50,550 nucleotides of DNA from an uncultured Bacillota bacterium (GCA_949282835.1 CASDQU010000074.1:1-50550); one strand, 5' to 3'; shown: positions 27,084 through 34,509, counted from the stretch's first letter. Notes: generated by a model from the letters alone, not told the origin. Made by a program: numbers and translations.

Positions 27084-27217
27084 CTTAAATTACTCCTACT
27101 TTATGCTTTTAATTTTATTATACTACAAACTTTGTTTATTTCCTCTTTAAATATATAAAAATAACTAAATTATTTCAAAATAATAAAAGTTTTGACAAAA
27201 CGCTGAAATGATTATTC

Positions 27218-27246
27218 TTTAACATAACAACTATTTTTAGTATAAT
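27218..27246 (+). promoter_or_regulatory. Candidate plus-strand promoter before the structured repeats
   Basis: TTTAAC (27218-27223) and a perfect TATAAT (27241-27246) are separated by exactly 17 bp. No plus-strand coding region follows until 30516, so a transcript would first run through the repeated hairpins. Confidence 0.45.
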
Positions 27247-27343
27247 ATTTATTTTGATACTATTTAAATCTATCTTTCGACATCTTTTACAAAAAGCAAA
27301 TAAATTGTAACAAAAAAATAATTTTATGTAAAGTAAATAATAT

Positions 27344-27428
27344 AAATTATGTGATGTTAAAATTTAAACAAGTTAAATTTTAATTTTGCTAATGCAAAAA
27401 CACAATAAATTGTGTCATCACATAATTT
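27344..27428 (+). ncRNA. Candidate structured RNA: perfect four-way junction (copy 1)
   Basis: The bases fold with no unpaired junction nucleotides. A 13-bp outer stem (27344-27356 with 27416-27428) encloses an 11-bp hairpin (27357-27383), a 6-bp TTTTGC/GCAAAA hairpin (27384-27399) and a 6-bp ACACAA/TTGTGT hairpin (27400-27415). Loops are 4-5 bases. A CTTGCAAGCAAG mini-hairpin within AGCC...GGCT follows at about 27436-27468. The family is unknown to me. Copy 2 supports the plus-strand reading. Confidence 0.5.
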
Positions 27429-27603
27429 GTATAAACATCAGCCTCACCCTTGCAAGCAAGTTCGGCTTCCGATAATATAAACTTTGGATGTTAAAATTTA
27501 AACAAGTTAAATTTTAATTTTGCTAACGCAAAAAACATAATAAATTGTGTCATCACATAATTTGTATAAACATCAGCCTCACCTTGCAAGCAAGTTCGGC
27601 TTC
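27353..27603 (+). repeat. Tandem repeat, two copies of 117 bp, period 134 bp
   Basis: Copy 1 (27353-27469) and copy 2 (27487-27603) are nearly identical, with a few substitutions and single-base indels. Similar AATATAAA-type flanks precede both, giving a period of 134 bp. All three inner hairpins are kept in copy 2 (27491-27550). The one stem change there, C403 to T538, keeps pairing as U-G if read on the plus strand. The outer stem is kept only as GATG/CATC in copy 2. Confidence 0.85.
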
Positions 27604-27758
27604 AATAATTTTATAACCCAATTTGCCTATAAGCATAAATGATGGAGAAAACTTCTATAAAGATAAAATAATAAAATTAGCCTATATATTTATAATTATA
27701 ATTCAAAAGTTATTTTTTCATAATTATTTTAAGAAAAATTTCAATTAATATAAATCTA

Positions 27759-28424
27759 CTAAATTATTTGACCCTGCAGATATATTTCTGGGATTTCGCC
27801 AACTATCACACTTTCACAAAGCAAAACCTCAAGATTTGTAGTAAAATTCTGCGTCATACCAGGAAGCACCATACCTATAATCGTAGAAACAACAAAATAT
27901 AATCTATGAAGTGTTTGATTAATTCCAGCCGAAACAAAATTTGATTTTACATTTGTCTGTACAGAGCCGACTGGAACTAAGTTTATATTAATATTAGGGC
28001 CATAGCCAAACAAAAAAGGTATCCCACTAAATGTACCTAGAGAAATATCTATTCCATTTTCGCCCAGTTTATCAAATTCTTCTTGAACAAGTTTTGTAAT
28101 TTCTCTAATTAAAAGATTGACCTCAACAGTATCAACCTCTATCAATTCAATTTTGTCATTTGTGTCTTTAACTATATGAACTATTTTGTCATAACTGGTA
28201 TTTTCATCAGCCATAACATTACCAACAACACTACTTATTGACGCTGTCGCAATAGACCTAGCCTTTTCTTCGCTCAGCCCAACTACTATAGGGCAAACAA
28301 CTTTAAAGTAATAAAAAAAAGATAGCACCACTAAAGACAACAAAATTGCTATTACTATTCTCCACTTTGCTTTCCTTGAAAGCTTTATCCTCTTTTTAAT
28401 CTTAAAAGCTTGATATCTCTCCAT
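27759..28424 (-). CDS. yunB: Sporulation protein YunB
   Basis: A 221-residue protein with a basic N-terminus (about 1-22), one membrane helix (about 23-45) and an extracytoplasmic domain. The family signature is the stretch IDISLGTFSGIPFLFGYGPNI, later LVPVGSVQTNVKSNFVSAGINQT, and the C-terminal ESVIVGEIPEIYL (parts quoted). YunB is a sporulation-specific protein made in the mother cell in Bacillus subtilis; its biochemical role is unknown. It follows spoVAE by 86 bp on the same strand and may be in the same operon. Confidence 0.88.
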   Translation of the reverse strand: MERYQAFKIKKRIKLSRKAKWRIVIAILLSLVVLSFFYYFKVVCPIVVGLSEEKARSIATASISSVVGNVMADENTSYDKIVHIVKDTNDKIELIEVDTVEVNLLIREITKLVQEEFDKLGENGIDISLGTFSGIPFLFGYGPNININLVPVGSVQTNVKSNFVSAGINQTLHRLYFVVSTIIGMVLPGMTQNFTTNLEVLLCESVIVGEIPEIYLQGQII

Positions 28425-28510
28425 ATCTTACTTATATGATAAAGAAGATAAAAATTTGACTAATATCTAATTAATACAATATATTGTGTCTATTACAATC
28501 ATAATACACA

Positions 28511-28867
28511 CTAATTTTTGGTTTTTGATTTGAATATCAAGCTAAAAATAAAAGCAAAAATTATTGCTGCTGCTATTCCTCCAGCAGTCGCCTCAAGCCC
28601 TCCAGTAAATGCACCTAAAAGTCCTTTTGCCTTTACAGCAGAGATAGCACCTTTAGCAAGCGAAGCTCCAAAACCAATGATTGGCACATTCACACCCGCC
28701 CTAGCGAAGGTGGAAATGGGGTCAAAAATGTTAAATGCTTGTAAAACAACTCCAATAAGCACAAAAGTCACAAGTATTCTTGCTGAGGTGATATTTGTAT
28801 AAATAATTAAAACTTGCCCAAGCATACATATGAAGCCACCTATCAAAAACACCCAAAGATAATACAT
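28511..28867 (-). CDS. spoVAE: Stage V sporulation protein AE (dipicolinate channel subunit)
   Basis: A 118-residue integral membrane protein with three to four helices. The start MYYLWVFLIGGFICMLGQVLI and the middle GVNVPIIGFGASLAKGAI are characteristic of SpoVAE. With SpoVAC it moves Ca-dipicolinate into the forespore during sporulation and out during germination. Its start is 8 bp after the spoVAD stop. The operon here is the short clostridial form (AC, AD, AE only). Confidence 0.93.
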   Translation of the reverse strand: MYYLWVFLIGGFICMLGQVLIIYTNITSARILVTFVLIGVVLQAFNIFDPISTFARAGVNVPIIGFGASLAKGAISAVKAKGLLGAFTGGLEATAGGIAAAIIFAFIFSLIFKSKTKN

Positions 28868-28875
28868 AACACCTC

Positions 28876-29946
28876 CTACTTCTTTTTTGCGACTTCTTTT
28901 TTATTTTGCATCTTTTGTTTTTGCTTTTTATTTTCACTTTTGGCACATTCTTCACTTTCAAGCACAATAGCATGACAAACTCCCGGGATTGTTTCTCCCT
29001 GCTGGGTGGCTGTTGTAGACATGAGCGCCCCTGTTGGCAAGAATAATACCCGCTTATACTCGCCACTCCTTAATTTCTGTATTATAAATGAGTTTAACAC
29101 ACTTGCGCTACAGCCACACCCACTTCCTCCACACAAGGTATTTTGACTTCTAGTAAAAAACATCTGCCCACAATCTTTATAATTAAGCCCTAATTTTATC
29201 CCATTATCTTCCATAAGGTCTATTAATATTTCACTACCTAATTTCCCTAAATCACCCGTTGCAATCAAATCATAATCATCTGGTGTTGTGTTTGTATCTT
29301 TAAAATGCGCAAGTAAAGTATCCATTGCCGCAGGTGCCATTGCCGCTCCCATGTTGTTGACATCGCTAATCCCCCAATCTACCACTTTCCCGAAAGTCGC
29401 CATTGTTATTCTAGGGCCCTTCCCTTCGTTTGCAATAACACAAGCTCCCGCTCCAGTAACCGTCCATTGAGAAGTTGGCGGACGCTGATTACCAAGCTCT
29501 AACGGAAATCTAAACTGGCGCTCTGCCGTACTAAAATGTGAGGCAGTTGAGCAAACTACAGTATCAAATTCGCCTCCATCAACTAGGCTTGCTCCAATAG
29601 CCAAACTTTCAGCAATAGTAGAACAAGCGCTAAAAAGACCAAGATAGGCAAAGTTAAAATATCTTGCAGCATAGGAAGATGAAATAATTTGGTTTAATAA
29701 ATCGCCTGCTAACATCAAATTTATATCACTTGGCTTTATCTTGGCATCTTCTATAGCACCTATCACTGCACTTTGCAACATCTTTTTCTCAGCCTTCTCA
29801 TAGCTCTCTTCTCCAAAACTGTCATCTTTCATTACATAATTAAAATATCGTCCAAAATTACCTTTCCCTTCTTTTGGACCAACAATAGAATAACTCCCTA
29901 TTATAACTGGCTTATGCCTAAACACAACAGTTTGATGTATATGCAT
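28876..29946 (-). CDS. spoVAD: Stage V sporulation protein AD (dipicolinate-binding)
   Basis: A 356-residue soluble protein with a thiolase/FabH-like fold. Typical segments are HQTVVFRHKPVIIGSYSIVGPKEGKG, CSTIAESLAIGA, and GGSGCGCSASVLNS, and FLPTGALMS near the end. SpoVAD binds dipicolinic acid on the inner spore membrane. The last ~25 residues are a Lys-rich tail (from about 332) not needed for the fold and unlike the body in composition. It lies 9 bp after spoVAC and 8 bp before spoVAE. Confidence 0.95.
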   Translation of the reverse strand: MHIHQTVVFRHKPVIIGSYSIVGPKEGKGNFGRYFNYVMKDDSFGEESYEKAEKKMLQSAVIGAIEDAKIKPSDINLMLAGDLLNQIISSSYAARYFNFAYLGLFSACSTIAESLAIGASLVDGGEFDTVVCSTASHFSTAERQFRFPLELGNQRPPTSQWTVTGAGACVIANEGKGPRITMATFGKVVDWGISDVNNMGAAMAPAAMDTLLAHFKDTNTTPDDYDLIATGDLGKLGSEILIDLMEDNGIKLGLNYKDCGQMFFTRSQNTLCGGSGCGCSASVLNSFIIQKLRSGEYKRVLFLPTGALMSTTATQQGETIPGVCHAIVLESEECAKSENKKQKQKMQNKKEVAKKK

Positions 29947-29955
29947 CTTCTCTCC

Positions 29956-30408
29956 TTATAAAAATAAATAAATTATTCCAACGACTATACTTGCAACCAC
30001 GCCAGTTACAATTACAGGCCCTGCGACAGTAAACATCTTTACACAAATTCCATATATTATTCCTTCATGTTTAAACTCTAAAGCGGGCGATGTTATTGAG
30101 TTTGAAAACCCTGTTATAGGCACTATAGACCCTCCGCCTGCGAATTTACCTATTTTATCGTAAACTCCTATACCTGTTAGAAATGACGCCAAAAATATAA
30201 GCGCTATCAAAGTATAAGCCCAAGCATTAGCTTGCGCCATGTTTGGAAATGCTAGCAAAATTAAATCGTTGATACCTTGCCCTATACAACAAATAACTCC
30301 TCCCACCCAAAAAGAATTAAAAAGACTTGGCCAAGGTTTGGTCTTGGGTATTTTTTCTTTTACATATTTGTTATAGGCTTCATTTCTTTTTTTAATGTCT
30401 TTATCCAT
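29956..30408 (-). CDS. spoVAC: Stage V sporulation protein AC (dipicolinate channel subunit)
   Basis: A 150-residue membrane protein with a charged N-terminus and four hydrophobic segments from about residue 31. NSFWVGGVICCIGQGINDL and later GSIVPITGFSNSITSPALEFKHEGIIYG are SpoVAC signatures (parts quoted). It acts as a mechanosensitive-type channel component for Ca-dipicolinate. It is first in the minus-strand spoVA run, with a divergent lipoprotein gene 107 bp away. A sigma-G promoter is expected upstream, but I found no convincing one. Confidence 0.93.
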   Translation of the reverse strand: MDKDIKKRNEAYNKYVKEKIPKTKPWPSLFNSFWVGGVICCIGQGINDLILLAFPNMAQANAWAYTLIALIFLASFLTGIGVYDKIGKFAGGGSIVPITGFSNSITSPALEFKHEGIIYGICVKMFTVAGPVIVTGVVASIVVGIIYLFL

Positions 30409-30515
30409 ATATTACCTCTTTTTGGTTATTGACAAAAAAACTAAAAAATATAACAAAATTTTGTTTTCAAGAATAATAACTTCAATCTTAAGCAAACTAT
30501 TTAAAGGAGGAAATT

Positions 30516-31895
30516 ATGAAAAAAATCTTATTATCGTTACTATGTATTTTTGTGGCAATTTTAATGGTAGGATGCTCTTCGTCAAGCGATGCAAAAGCAT
30601 TAAAAGAACTAGAAAATCAATTAGCTAAAACTGAAAGCGTAGTCAGTTCCACAAGCACAAGCGAGGTAAGCGAAGTAAGTCCAAAACTCAATTATAGTAG
30701 CGAGGAAAATCAAATCAACAATTTAAGAAATAGAGCATATAATGATATGCTACTTGAAGAAAATCTTAGGCAAGATGTATTGTCTCTTAGTGCATATTTA
30801 AAAGATAGCCAAATCAATAACAAATATAAACTTGCAAAAAAAGCAGCAGCGTCTTTAAATGAACTTACCAACAATCTTGAGAAATATACCAATTACTTGC
30901 ATGATACTAAAGGCGATGTCAAATCTTCAGTCAAGAGAATAAAAAAATATACCAGCGTGAATAGTGTTAGCCCTTCACAAGCCATTAGCGGCTACACCTC
31001 TTTAGCTAATACCATGATGGAAAGAAATGCCTATATGCACAATATCTTAGTTACCCTTGAAGAAATAACCAATCTTTTAAATAACAACATCACTAAGCAA
31101 TCTAACCAAAACAATAATCAAATTAATCAAGGACAAACTGGTAATTATAGCAACTACAATTATGATTATAAGCCTAACTATTTAGGTCAAAATTCAAATA
31201 TTGAAAATGAAAACAACCTAATTAATAATAACAACTTTGATTATAACACAAATAACCAAAACAATAATTTAACCAATTACAATGATATCAATAAAAACAA
31301 TTCACAAACAAACAATCAAAATGATGAAATAGACACAAAAAAACATAAACCTTTTATAAAAAAGAATATAGACTCATATAATCCTTATTCTAAAGAAAAT
31401 TTAACTGATAAAAATCAGAACATCGATAATACAACAAGTGAAAATAATATAAATAATGACGGCTATAATTATATGCCAAATCAAAAGAGTGGAAATTACA
31501 ATTATAGATATAATCGAATAAACCCAAATAGAAATACCGATAGCTATCGCGCCTACTTTTCAAATATAGATACTTATAGATATTTCCCTAATAGATATAA
31601 CAGAAATTTAACAACACCAGTTTCTTGCAATAAAGAAGATAAACAAGAAGAAAATCAATCTAAAAGCGAAAATAACAAAAATCAAGTTATCCAAACTCTT
31701 CCTTTAAAAGATGAAGAAAAAATGAAAGAAGATAATAGAAAAGAAATAAATAAAAATTTAGAAAGTGATAGTTCGTTAACTTTTAACCTATTAAAACAAT
31801 TTCACAAGGGTCGAAAAATTGATGACAAAAAGGATATTGAAGATAAATTTGGACATATGAAAGAAATTGTTATATTTTACAACTTAAATCAATAA
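30516..31895 (+). CDS. Asn-rich lipoprotein of unknown function beside the spoVA genes
   Basis: A 459-residue protein. A lipoprotein signal peptide (about 1-20) ends in the lipobox LMVGC, with Cys20 as the lipidated residue. A helical domain (about 60-190, with LNELTNNLEKYTNYL) is followed by a long Asn/Tyr/Gln-rich low-complexity stretch (about 190-370) and a charged C-terminal part. AAAGGAGG precedes the ATG. It is divergent from spoVAC and convergent with sigF, with its own terminator. A spore or envelope role is suggested only by location; no family is recognised. Confidence 0.75.
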   Translation: MKKILLSLLCIFVAILMVGCSSSSDAKALKELENQLAKTESVVSSTSTSEVSEVSPKLNYSSEENQINNLRNRAYNDMLLEENLRQDVLSLSAYLKDSQINNKYKLAKKAAASLNELTNNLEKYTNYLHDTKGDVKSSVKRIKKYTSVNSVSPSQAISGYTSLANTMMERNAYMHNILVTLEEITNLLNNNITKQSNQNNNQINQGQTGNYSNYNYDYKPNYLGQNSNIENENNLINNNNFDYNTNNQNNNLTNYNDINKNNSQTNNQNDEIDTKKHKPFIKKNIDSYNPYSKENLTDKNQNIDNTTSENNINNDGYNYMPNQKSGNYNYRYNRINPNRNTDSYRAYFSNIDTYRYFPNRYNRNLTTPVSCNKEDKQEENQSKSENNKNQVIQTLPLKDEEKMKEDNRKEINKNLESDSSLTFNLLKQFHKGRKIDDKKDIEDKFGHMKEIVIFYNLNQ

Positions 31896-31920
31896 AAAGA
31901 TAGCAAATACGCTATCTTTT
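31895..31920. terminator. Terminator between the Asn-rich lipoprotein and sigF
   Basis: AAAAGATAGC (31895-31904) and GCTATCTTTT (31911-31920) form a perfect 10-bp stem with a six-base loop, between convergent genes. Confidence 0.85.
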
Positions 31921-31952
31921 ATGTTGTAAAGTAAACAACCTACTATATATAG

Positions 31953-32678
31953 TTAAGATGTCAATTTATTTCTCAAATTAGTTAGAATTTTATTTTCCAG
32001 TCGTGAAACTTGAACCTGCGAAATTTTAAGCACTTTTGCTATTTCACTTTGCGTCTTATCAAAATAATAACGAAGCATAATTATCTTTTTTTCTCTATTG
32101 TTAAGAGATTTTATTATTTCTTTAATAGCAAGGTTATCAATCATTTTCACATTATAATCTTCTTCACTCTCAATTCGGTCTATCATACTCAAGGAATCAC
32201 CATCATCTTCTATAGGCGTATAAATTGATACTGGCATTTTAGCAGAGTCCATTGCCATGACAATTTCTTGTTCTTCAACTTTAAAATGTTTTGCAAGCTC
32301 TTCTATGTTAGGCTTTCTTTGATTGATTTCAACAAAATTTTCGATATACTTGTTAATTTGCAAATTTAAACTTTTTAGAGCGCGTGACACCTTAATCATT
32401 CCATCATCACGCATAAATCTTTTGATTTCTCCTATCACCATTGGCACAACATATGTTGAAAACTTTACTCCAAACTCAGCATTAAAGTTTTTTATAGCTT
32501 TTAAAAAGCCCATACAACCTAGCTGATAAAGGTCATCATATTCAACCCCTTTATCTTTGAAGCGCTTAATTAGGCTTTTTATCAACGGTGAATTTTCTTC
32601 TAGAAGCATCTTTTTTGCTTCCTGGTCGCCCTGCTGAGATAACTTTACCAAGCGCAAGATTTCTTCATTATCAAGCAT
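31953..32678 (-). CDS. sigF: Forespore-specific sigma factor SigF
   Basis: A 241-residue sporulation sigma factor. Region 2 includes LIKRFKDKGVEYDDLYQLGCMGFLKAI and FSTYVVPMVIGEIKRFMRDDGMIKVSR (parts quoted). Region 4 ends with KTQSEIAKVLKISQVQVSRLENKIL. SigF is the first forespore sigma factor and is held inactive by SpoIIAB until SpoIIAA frees it. The gene overlaps spoIIAB by 8 bases in the standard spoIIA operon order. Confidence 0.94.
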   Translation of the reverse strand: MLDNEEILRLVKLSQQGDQEAKKMLLEENSPLIKSLIKRFKDKGVEYDDLYQLGCMGFLKAIKNFNAEFGVKFSTYVVPMVIGEIKRFMRDDGMIKVSRALKSLNLQINKYIENFVEINQRKPNIEELAKHFKVEEQEIVMAMDSAKMPVSIYTPIEDDGDSLSMIDRIESEEDYNVKMIDNLAIKEIIKSLNNREKKIIMLRYYFDKTQSEIAKVLKISQVQVSRLENKILTNLRNKLTS

Positions 32679-33117
32679 TGCCCGCCTGCATGAGGCTGTT
32701 TGCGCCTATTCGTTTCGTCATGGTAACTGTAAGGCCGTTACCACTTGCAACATCAACACTATCCATAAAACTTTCCATAACGGCAAAACCCATTCCGCTG
32801 CGTTCTTCGCTAGGCTTCGTTGTATAAAAAGGTTCGCGCGCCTTTGCAATATCCTTTATTCCAATCCCATTATCTTTAACTATTATTTTGACTAAATTCC
32901 CCTCTATTTCGCACCTAACTGTTACAGTTCCCAAATGTTTTGGATAGGCATGAACGACACAATTTGTTACCGCTTCCGACACCGCTGTCTTTATGTCACC
33001 AATCTCATCAATAGAAGGATTAAGCCCTACACAAAATGCAGCGACACAAACTCTTGCAAAACTTTCATTAGCCGATATTGCCTTAAAAGTTACTTCCATA
33101 AAATTACCTTTATTCAT
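32671..33117 (-). CDS. spoIIAB: Anti-sigma-F factor SpoIIAB (serine kinase)
   Basis: A 148-residue GHKL-fold kinase that binds SigF and phosphorylates SpoIIAA. The N box is SEAVTNCVVHAYP; the G1-type loop is VKDNGIGIKDI and the glycine-rich lid is SGMGFAVMESFMD. I choose ATG 33117 because GGAGGT at 33127-33122 sits 5 bases ahead; the in-frame ATG at 33129 overlaps that site and the spoIIAA stop. It lies between spoIIAA and sigF. Confidence 0.94.
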   Translation of the reverse strand: MNKGNFMEVTFKAISANESFARVCVAAFCVGLNPSIDEIGDIKTAVSEAVTNCVVHAYPKHLGTVTVRCEIEGNLVKIIVKDNGIGIKDIAKAREPFYTTKPSEERSGMGFAVMESFMDSVDVASGNGLTVTMTKRIGANSLMQAGNA

Positions 33118-33128
33118 ACTTACCTCCA

Positions 33129-33437
33129 TTACACTATCTTTGGCATTATGTTGTATAGCCCGCTTATTTTAAAAATCTTTTCTGCATGTCGAGATGGATT
33201 ACAGATGAATATTGGAATATGTTTTAATTTCATTTTTTTATATCTTCCTATTAAAACGCCAATACCAGTGCTATCCATAAACTCTAATTCTGATAAATCT
33301 ATTATTATTTGATTGAATTGTCCTTGTGAAAATATTAGGTCAAGCTCATTTTTAACATGTGTCGCGCTATTTTCATCAAGCTCACCACACATGACTACAT
33401 AAAGAGTGTTTTTATAAATTTTGCTTTTTATATTCAT
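33129..33437 (-). CDS. spoIIAA: Anti-anti-sigma factor SpoIIAA
   Basis: A 102-residue STAS-domain protein. The phosphorylated Ser is in ELEFMDSTGIGVLIG (about residue 55). Dephosphorylated by SpoIIE in the forespore, it displaces SpoIIAB from SigF. It is first in the spoIIA operon and an AGGAG-type site precedes its ATG. A sigma-H promoter would be expected upstream; I saw no clear match. Confidence 0.94.
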   Translation of the reverse strand: MNIKSKIYKNTLYVVMCGELDENSATHVKNELDLIFSQGQFNQIIIDLSELEFMDSTGIGVLIGRYKKMKLKHIPIFICNPSRHAEKIFKISGLYNIMPKIV

Positions 33438-33536
33438 CCTTTAGCTCCTTGCCTTCATAATAACATATGGCAGATGGCAAAAAATGACTTATTATGGCAT
33501 AAATTATCTTTTTTTATCTTTTATCTATCAATAAAA

Positions 33537-33567
33537 AAACTATCAAAAGTATTACTCTTGATAGTTT
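33537..33567 (-). terminator. Terminator downstream of the tRNA cluster
   Basis: AAACTATCAA (33537-33546) and TTGATAGTTT (33558-33567) form a 10-bp stem. In the minus direction a run of seven T follows, so it ends minus-strand transcripts arriving from the tRNA genes. Confidence 0.7.
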
Positions 33568-33570
33568 CTC

Positions 33571-33613
33571 ATCGTTCACAATCCCCGTCCTATGCACGGA
33601 GATTGTGAACGAT
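33571..33613. repeat. Long inverted repeat with nested hairpin
   Basis: ATCGTTCACAATC (33571-33583) and GATTGTGAACGAT (33601-33613) pair perfectly over 13 bp. Inside, CCGT pairs with ACGG around a seven-base loop. There is no T-run at its edges, so it is not a plain terminator. It stands between two terminators after the tRNA cluster. Confidence 0.7.
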
Positions 33614-33615
33614 AT

Positions 33616-33647
33616 AAAACAACACCGCAGCATGCGGTGTCGTTTTA
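33616..33647 (-). terminator. First terminator after tRNA-Tyr
   Basis: ACACCGCA (33622-33629) and TGCGGTGT (33633-33640) form a strong GC-rich stem with flanking A/T pairs and one mismatch. In the minus direction it is followed by TTGTTTTA, immediately after the tRNA-Tyr 3' end. Confidence 0.7.
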
Positions 33648-33650
33648 TCA

Positions 33651-33735
33651 TGGTGGGCAGGGATGGATTCGAACCATCGAAGTCGGAGACGACGGATTTA
33701 CAGTCCGTTGCATTTGGCCACTCTGCAACCTACCC
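33651..33735 (-). tRNA. tRNA-Tyr (anticodon GTA)
   Basis: On the minus strand acceptor GGGTAGG pairs with CCTGCCC, the anticodon loop CTGTAAA gives GTA, and a long class II variable arm is present. CCA is encoded at 33651-33653. It is last in the six-tRNA run. Confidence 0.95.
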
Positions 33736-33759
33736 ATATAAAATGCCCTTTCGGGCAAC

Positions 33760-33834
33760 TGGAGCTGGTGATAGGAATCGAACCTACAACCTGCTGATTA
33801 CAAGTCAGCTGCTCTACCATTGAGCCACACCAGC
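33760..33834 (-). tRNA. tRNA-Thr (anticodon TGT)
   Basis: On the minus strand acceptor GCTGGTG pairs with CATCAGC-type bases (CACCAGC at the 3' side), the anticodon stem GCTGA/TCAGC holds CTTGTAA giving TGT, and CCA is encoded. Confidence 0.95.
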
Positions 33835-33842
33835 AAATTTTT

Positions 33843-33870
33843 GTCCTAGCAGTAATAAAGCCGCTAGGAC
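33843..33870. repeat. Hairpin in the tRNA-Phe to tRNA-Thr spacer
   Basis: GTCCTAGC (33843-33850) and GCTAGGAC (33863-33870) form a perfect 8-bp stem with a 12-base loop, next to the 69-bp repeats. In the minus direction only A follows it, so it is more likely a processing or stability hairpin than a terminator. Confidence 0.5.
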
Positions 33871-33899
33871 ATTTAGTGCATAAGAATTTTTCTTTTCCC

Positions 33900-34057
33900 C
33901 GCCTTATGTCACTTATGGTAACATGCGGCGCTCTAACCCTCCCTTTCAAGAGATTTGAGCTTCGCTTCCGCCTTATGTCACTTATGGTAACATGCGGCGC
34001 TCTAACCCTCTCTTTCAAGAGATTTGAGCTTCGCTTCCGCCTTATGTCACTTATGGT
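33900..34057. repeat. 69-bp tandem repeat (2.3 copies) inside the tRNA cluster
   Basis: Units begin at 33900, 33969 and 34038 with the same CGCCTTATGTCACTTATGGT start. Units 1 and 2 are nearly identical over 69 bp (one C/T difference near the end). The third is cut after 20 bases, where it runs into the 3' end of tRNA-Phe: its last TGGT is the reverse of the tRNA's terminal ACCA. The region behind the tRNA appears to have been duplicated with the tRNA end as one edge. Confidence 0.9.
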
Positions 34058-34129
34058 GCCCTAAGGTGGAATCGAACCACCGACACAAGGATTTTCAGTC
34101 CTTTGCTCTGCCGACTGAGCTATCAGGGC
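34054..34129 (-). tRNA. tRNA-Phe (anticodon GAA)
   Basis: On the minus strand acceptor GCCCTGA pairs with TTAGGGC, the anticodon loop CTGAAAA gives GAA, and CCA is encoded at 34054-34056. Its 3' end overlaps the edge of the 69-bp repeat. Confidence 0.95.
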
Positions 34130-34154
34130 TTAATATTTGTTAACCCGTAGGTTA

Positions 34155-34231
34155 TGGCGACTCGGATGGGGCTCGAACCCACGACCTCCAGCGTGACAGG
34201 CTGGCGTTCTAACCAACTGAACTACCGAGCC
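34155..34231 (-). tRNA. tRNA-Asp (anticodon GTC)
   Basis: On the minus strand acceptor GGCTCGG pairs with CCGAGTC, and the anticodon stem CAGC/GCTG holds CTGTCAC giving GTC. The discriminator is G, an Asp identity base, and CCA is encoded. Confidence 0.95.
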
Positions 34232-34284
34232 ACAAATGTGCTTATTTGTGTTATCTTTCCACTATCGTTGTCACAAATCAATAG

Positions 34285-34361
34285 TGGTGGGCCTTCAGGG
34301 ACTCGAACCCCGGACCGACCGGTTATGAGCCGGTTGCTCTAACCAACTGAGCTAAAGGCCC
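34285..34361 (-). tRNA. tRNA with anticodon CAT, most like tRNA-Ile2 (lysidine type)
   Basis: On the minus strand acceptor GGGCCTT pairs with AAGGCCC, and the anticodon stem ACCGG/CCGGT holds CTCATAA giving CAT. The 5' part (CCTTTAGCTCAGTTGG) and the loop CTCATAA resemble tRNA-Ile2, whose C34 is changed to lysidine by TilS to read AUA. An elongator tRNA-Met remains possible. Confidence 0.85.
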
Positions 34362-34384
34362 ATTGTACATTCTTGTTTTTAGTA

Positions 34385-34460
34385 TGGTCGGGGTGGAGAG
34401 GCTCGAACTCCCGACCCCATGGTCCCAAACCACGTGCGCTACCAACTGCGCTACACCCCG
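34385..34460 (-). tRNA. tRNA-Pro (anticodon TGG)
   Basis: On the minus strand acceptor CGGGGTG pairs with CACCCCG, the anticodon loop TTTGGGA gives TGG, and CCA is encoded at 34385-34387. It is the first gene of the tRNA operon. Confidence 0.95.
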
Positions 34461-34480
34461 TAAAACAAGTTTGCAAAGAT

Positions 34481-34509
34481 ATTTTAATATATAAAGAGGC
34501 TATTGTCAA
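34481..34509 (-). promoter_or_regulatory. Sigma-A promoter of the six-tRNA operon
   Basis: On the minus strand TTGACA (34509-34504) and TAAAAT (34486-34481) are exactly 17 bp apart, about 20 bases before the tRNA-Pro 5' end. Confidence 0.8.

Larger units (their letters stand above)
27084..27758. other. 675-bp gene-free region holding a duplicated structured element
   Basis: No open reading frame of note is present between dnaG and yunB. The first ~130 bp is very AT-rich. From 27337 a unit of about 134 bp is repeated twice in tandem (see separate entries), preceded by a promoter-like sequence on the plus strand. The last 150 bp shows no structure I recognise. Confidence 0.7.

Noticed and set aside
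30409..30515. Sigma-G promoter for spoVA and sigma-A promoter for the lipoprotein
   Set aside because: Partial matches exist (TTGACA near 30429 on plus), but spacing to any -10 box is wrong, so I do not list them.
33438..33536. Sigma-H promoter for spoIIAA
   Set aside because: No stretch fits both the -35 and -10 elements at the right spacing.
33698..34018. Minus-strand open frame with a repeated peptide over the tRNA cluster
   Set aside because: It covers tRNA-Tyr and tRNA-Thr and the 69-bp repeats; 69 is a multiple of three, so the repeated peptide is a by-product.
33900..34057. The 69-bp repeats as a small CRISPR array
   Set aside because: The units are nearly identical end to end with no variable spacers, and there are no cas genes in the window.
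33605..34342. Short plus-strand frames across the tRNA genes
   Set aside because: They are antisense to well-formed tRNAs and have no ribosome sites.
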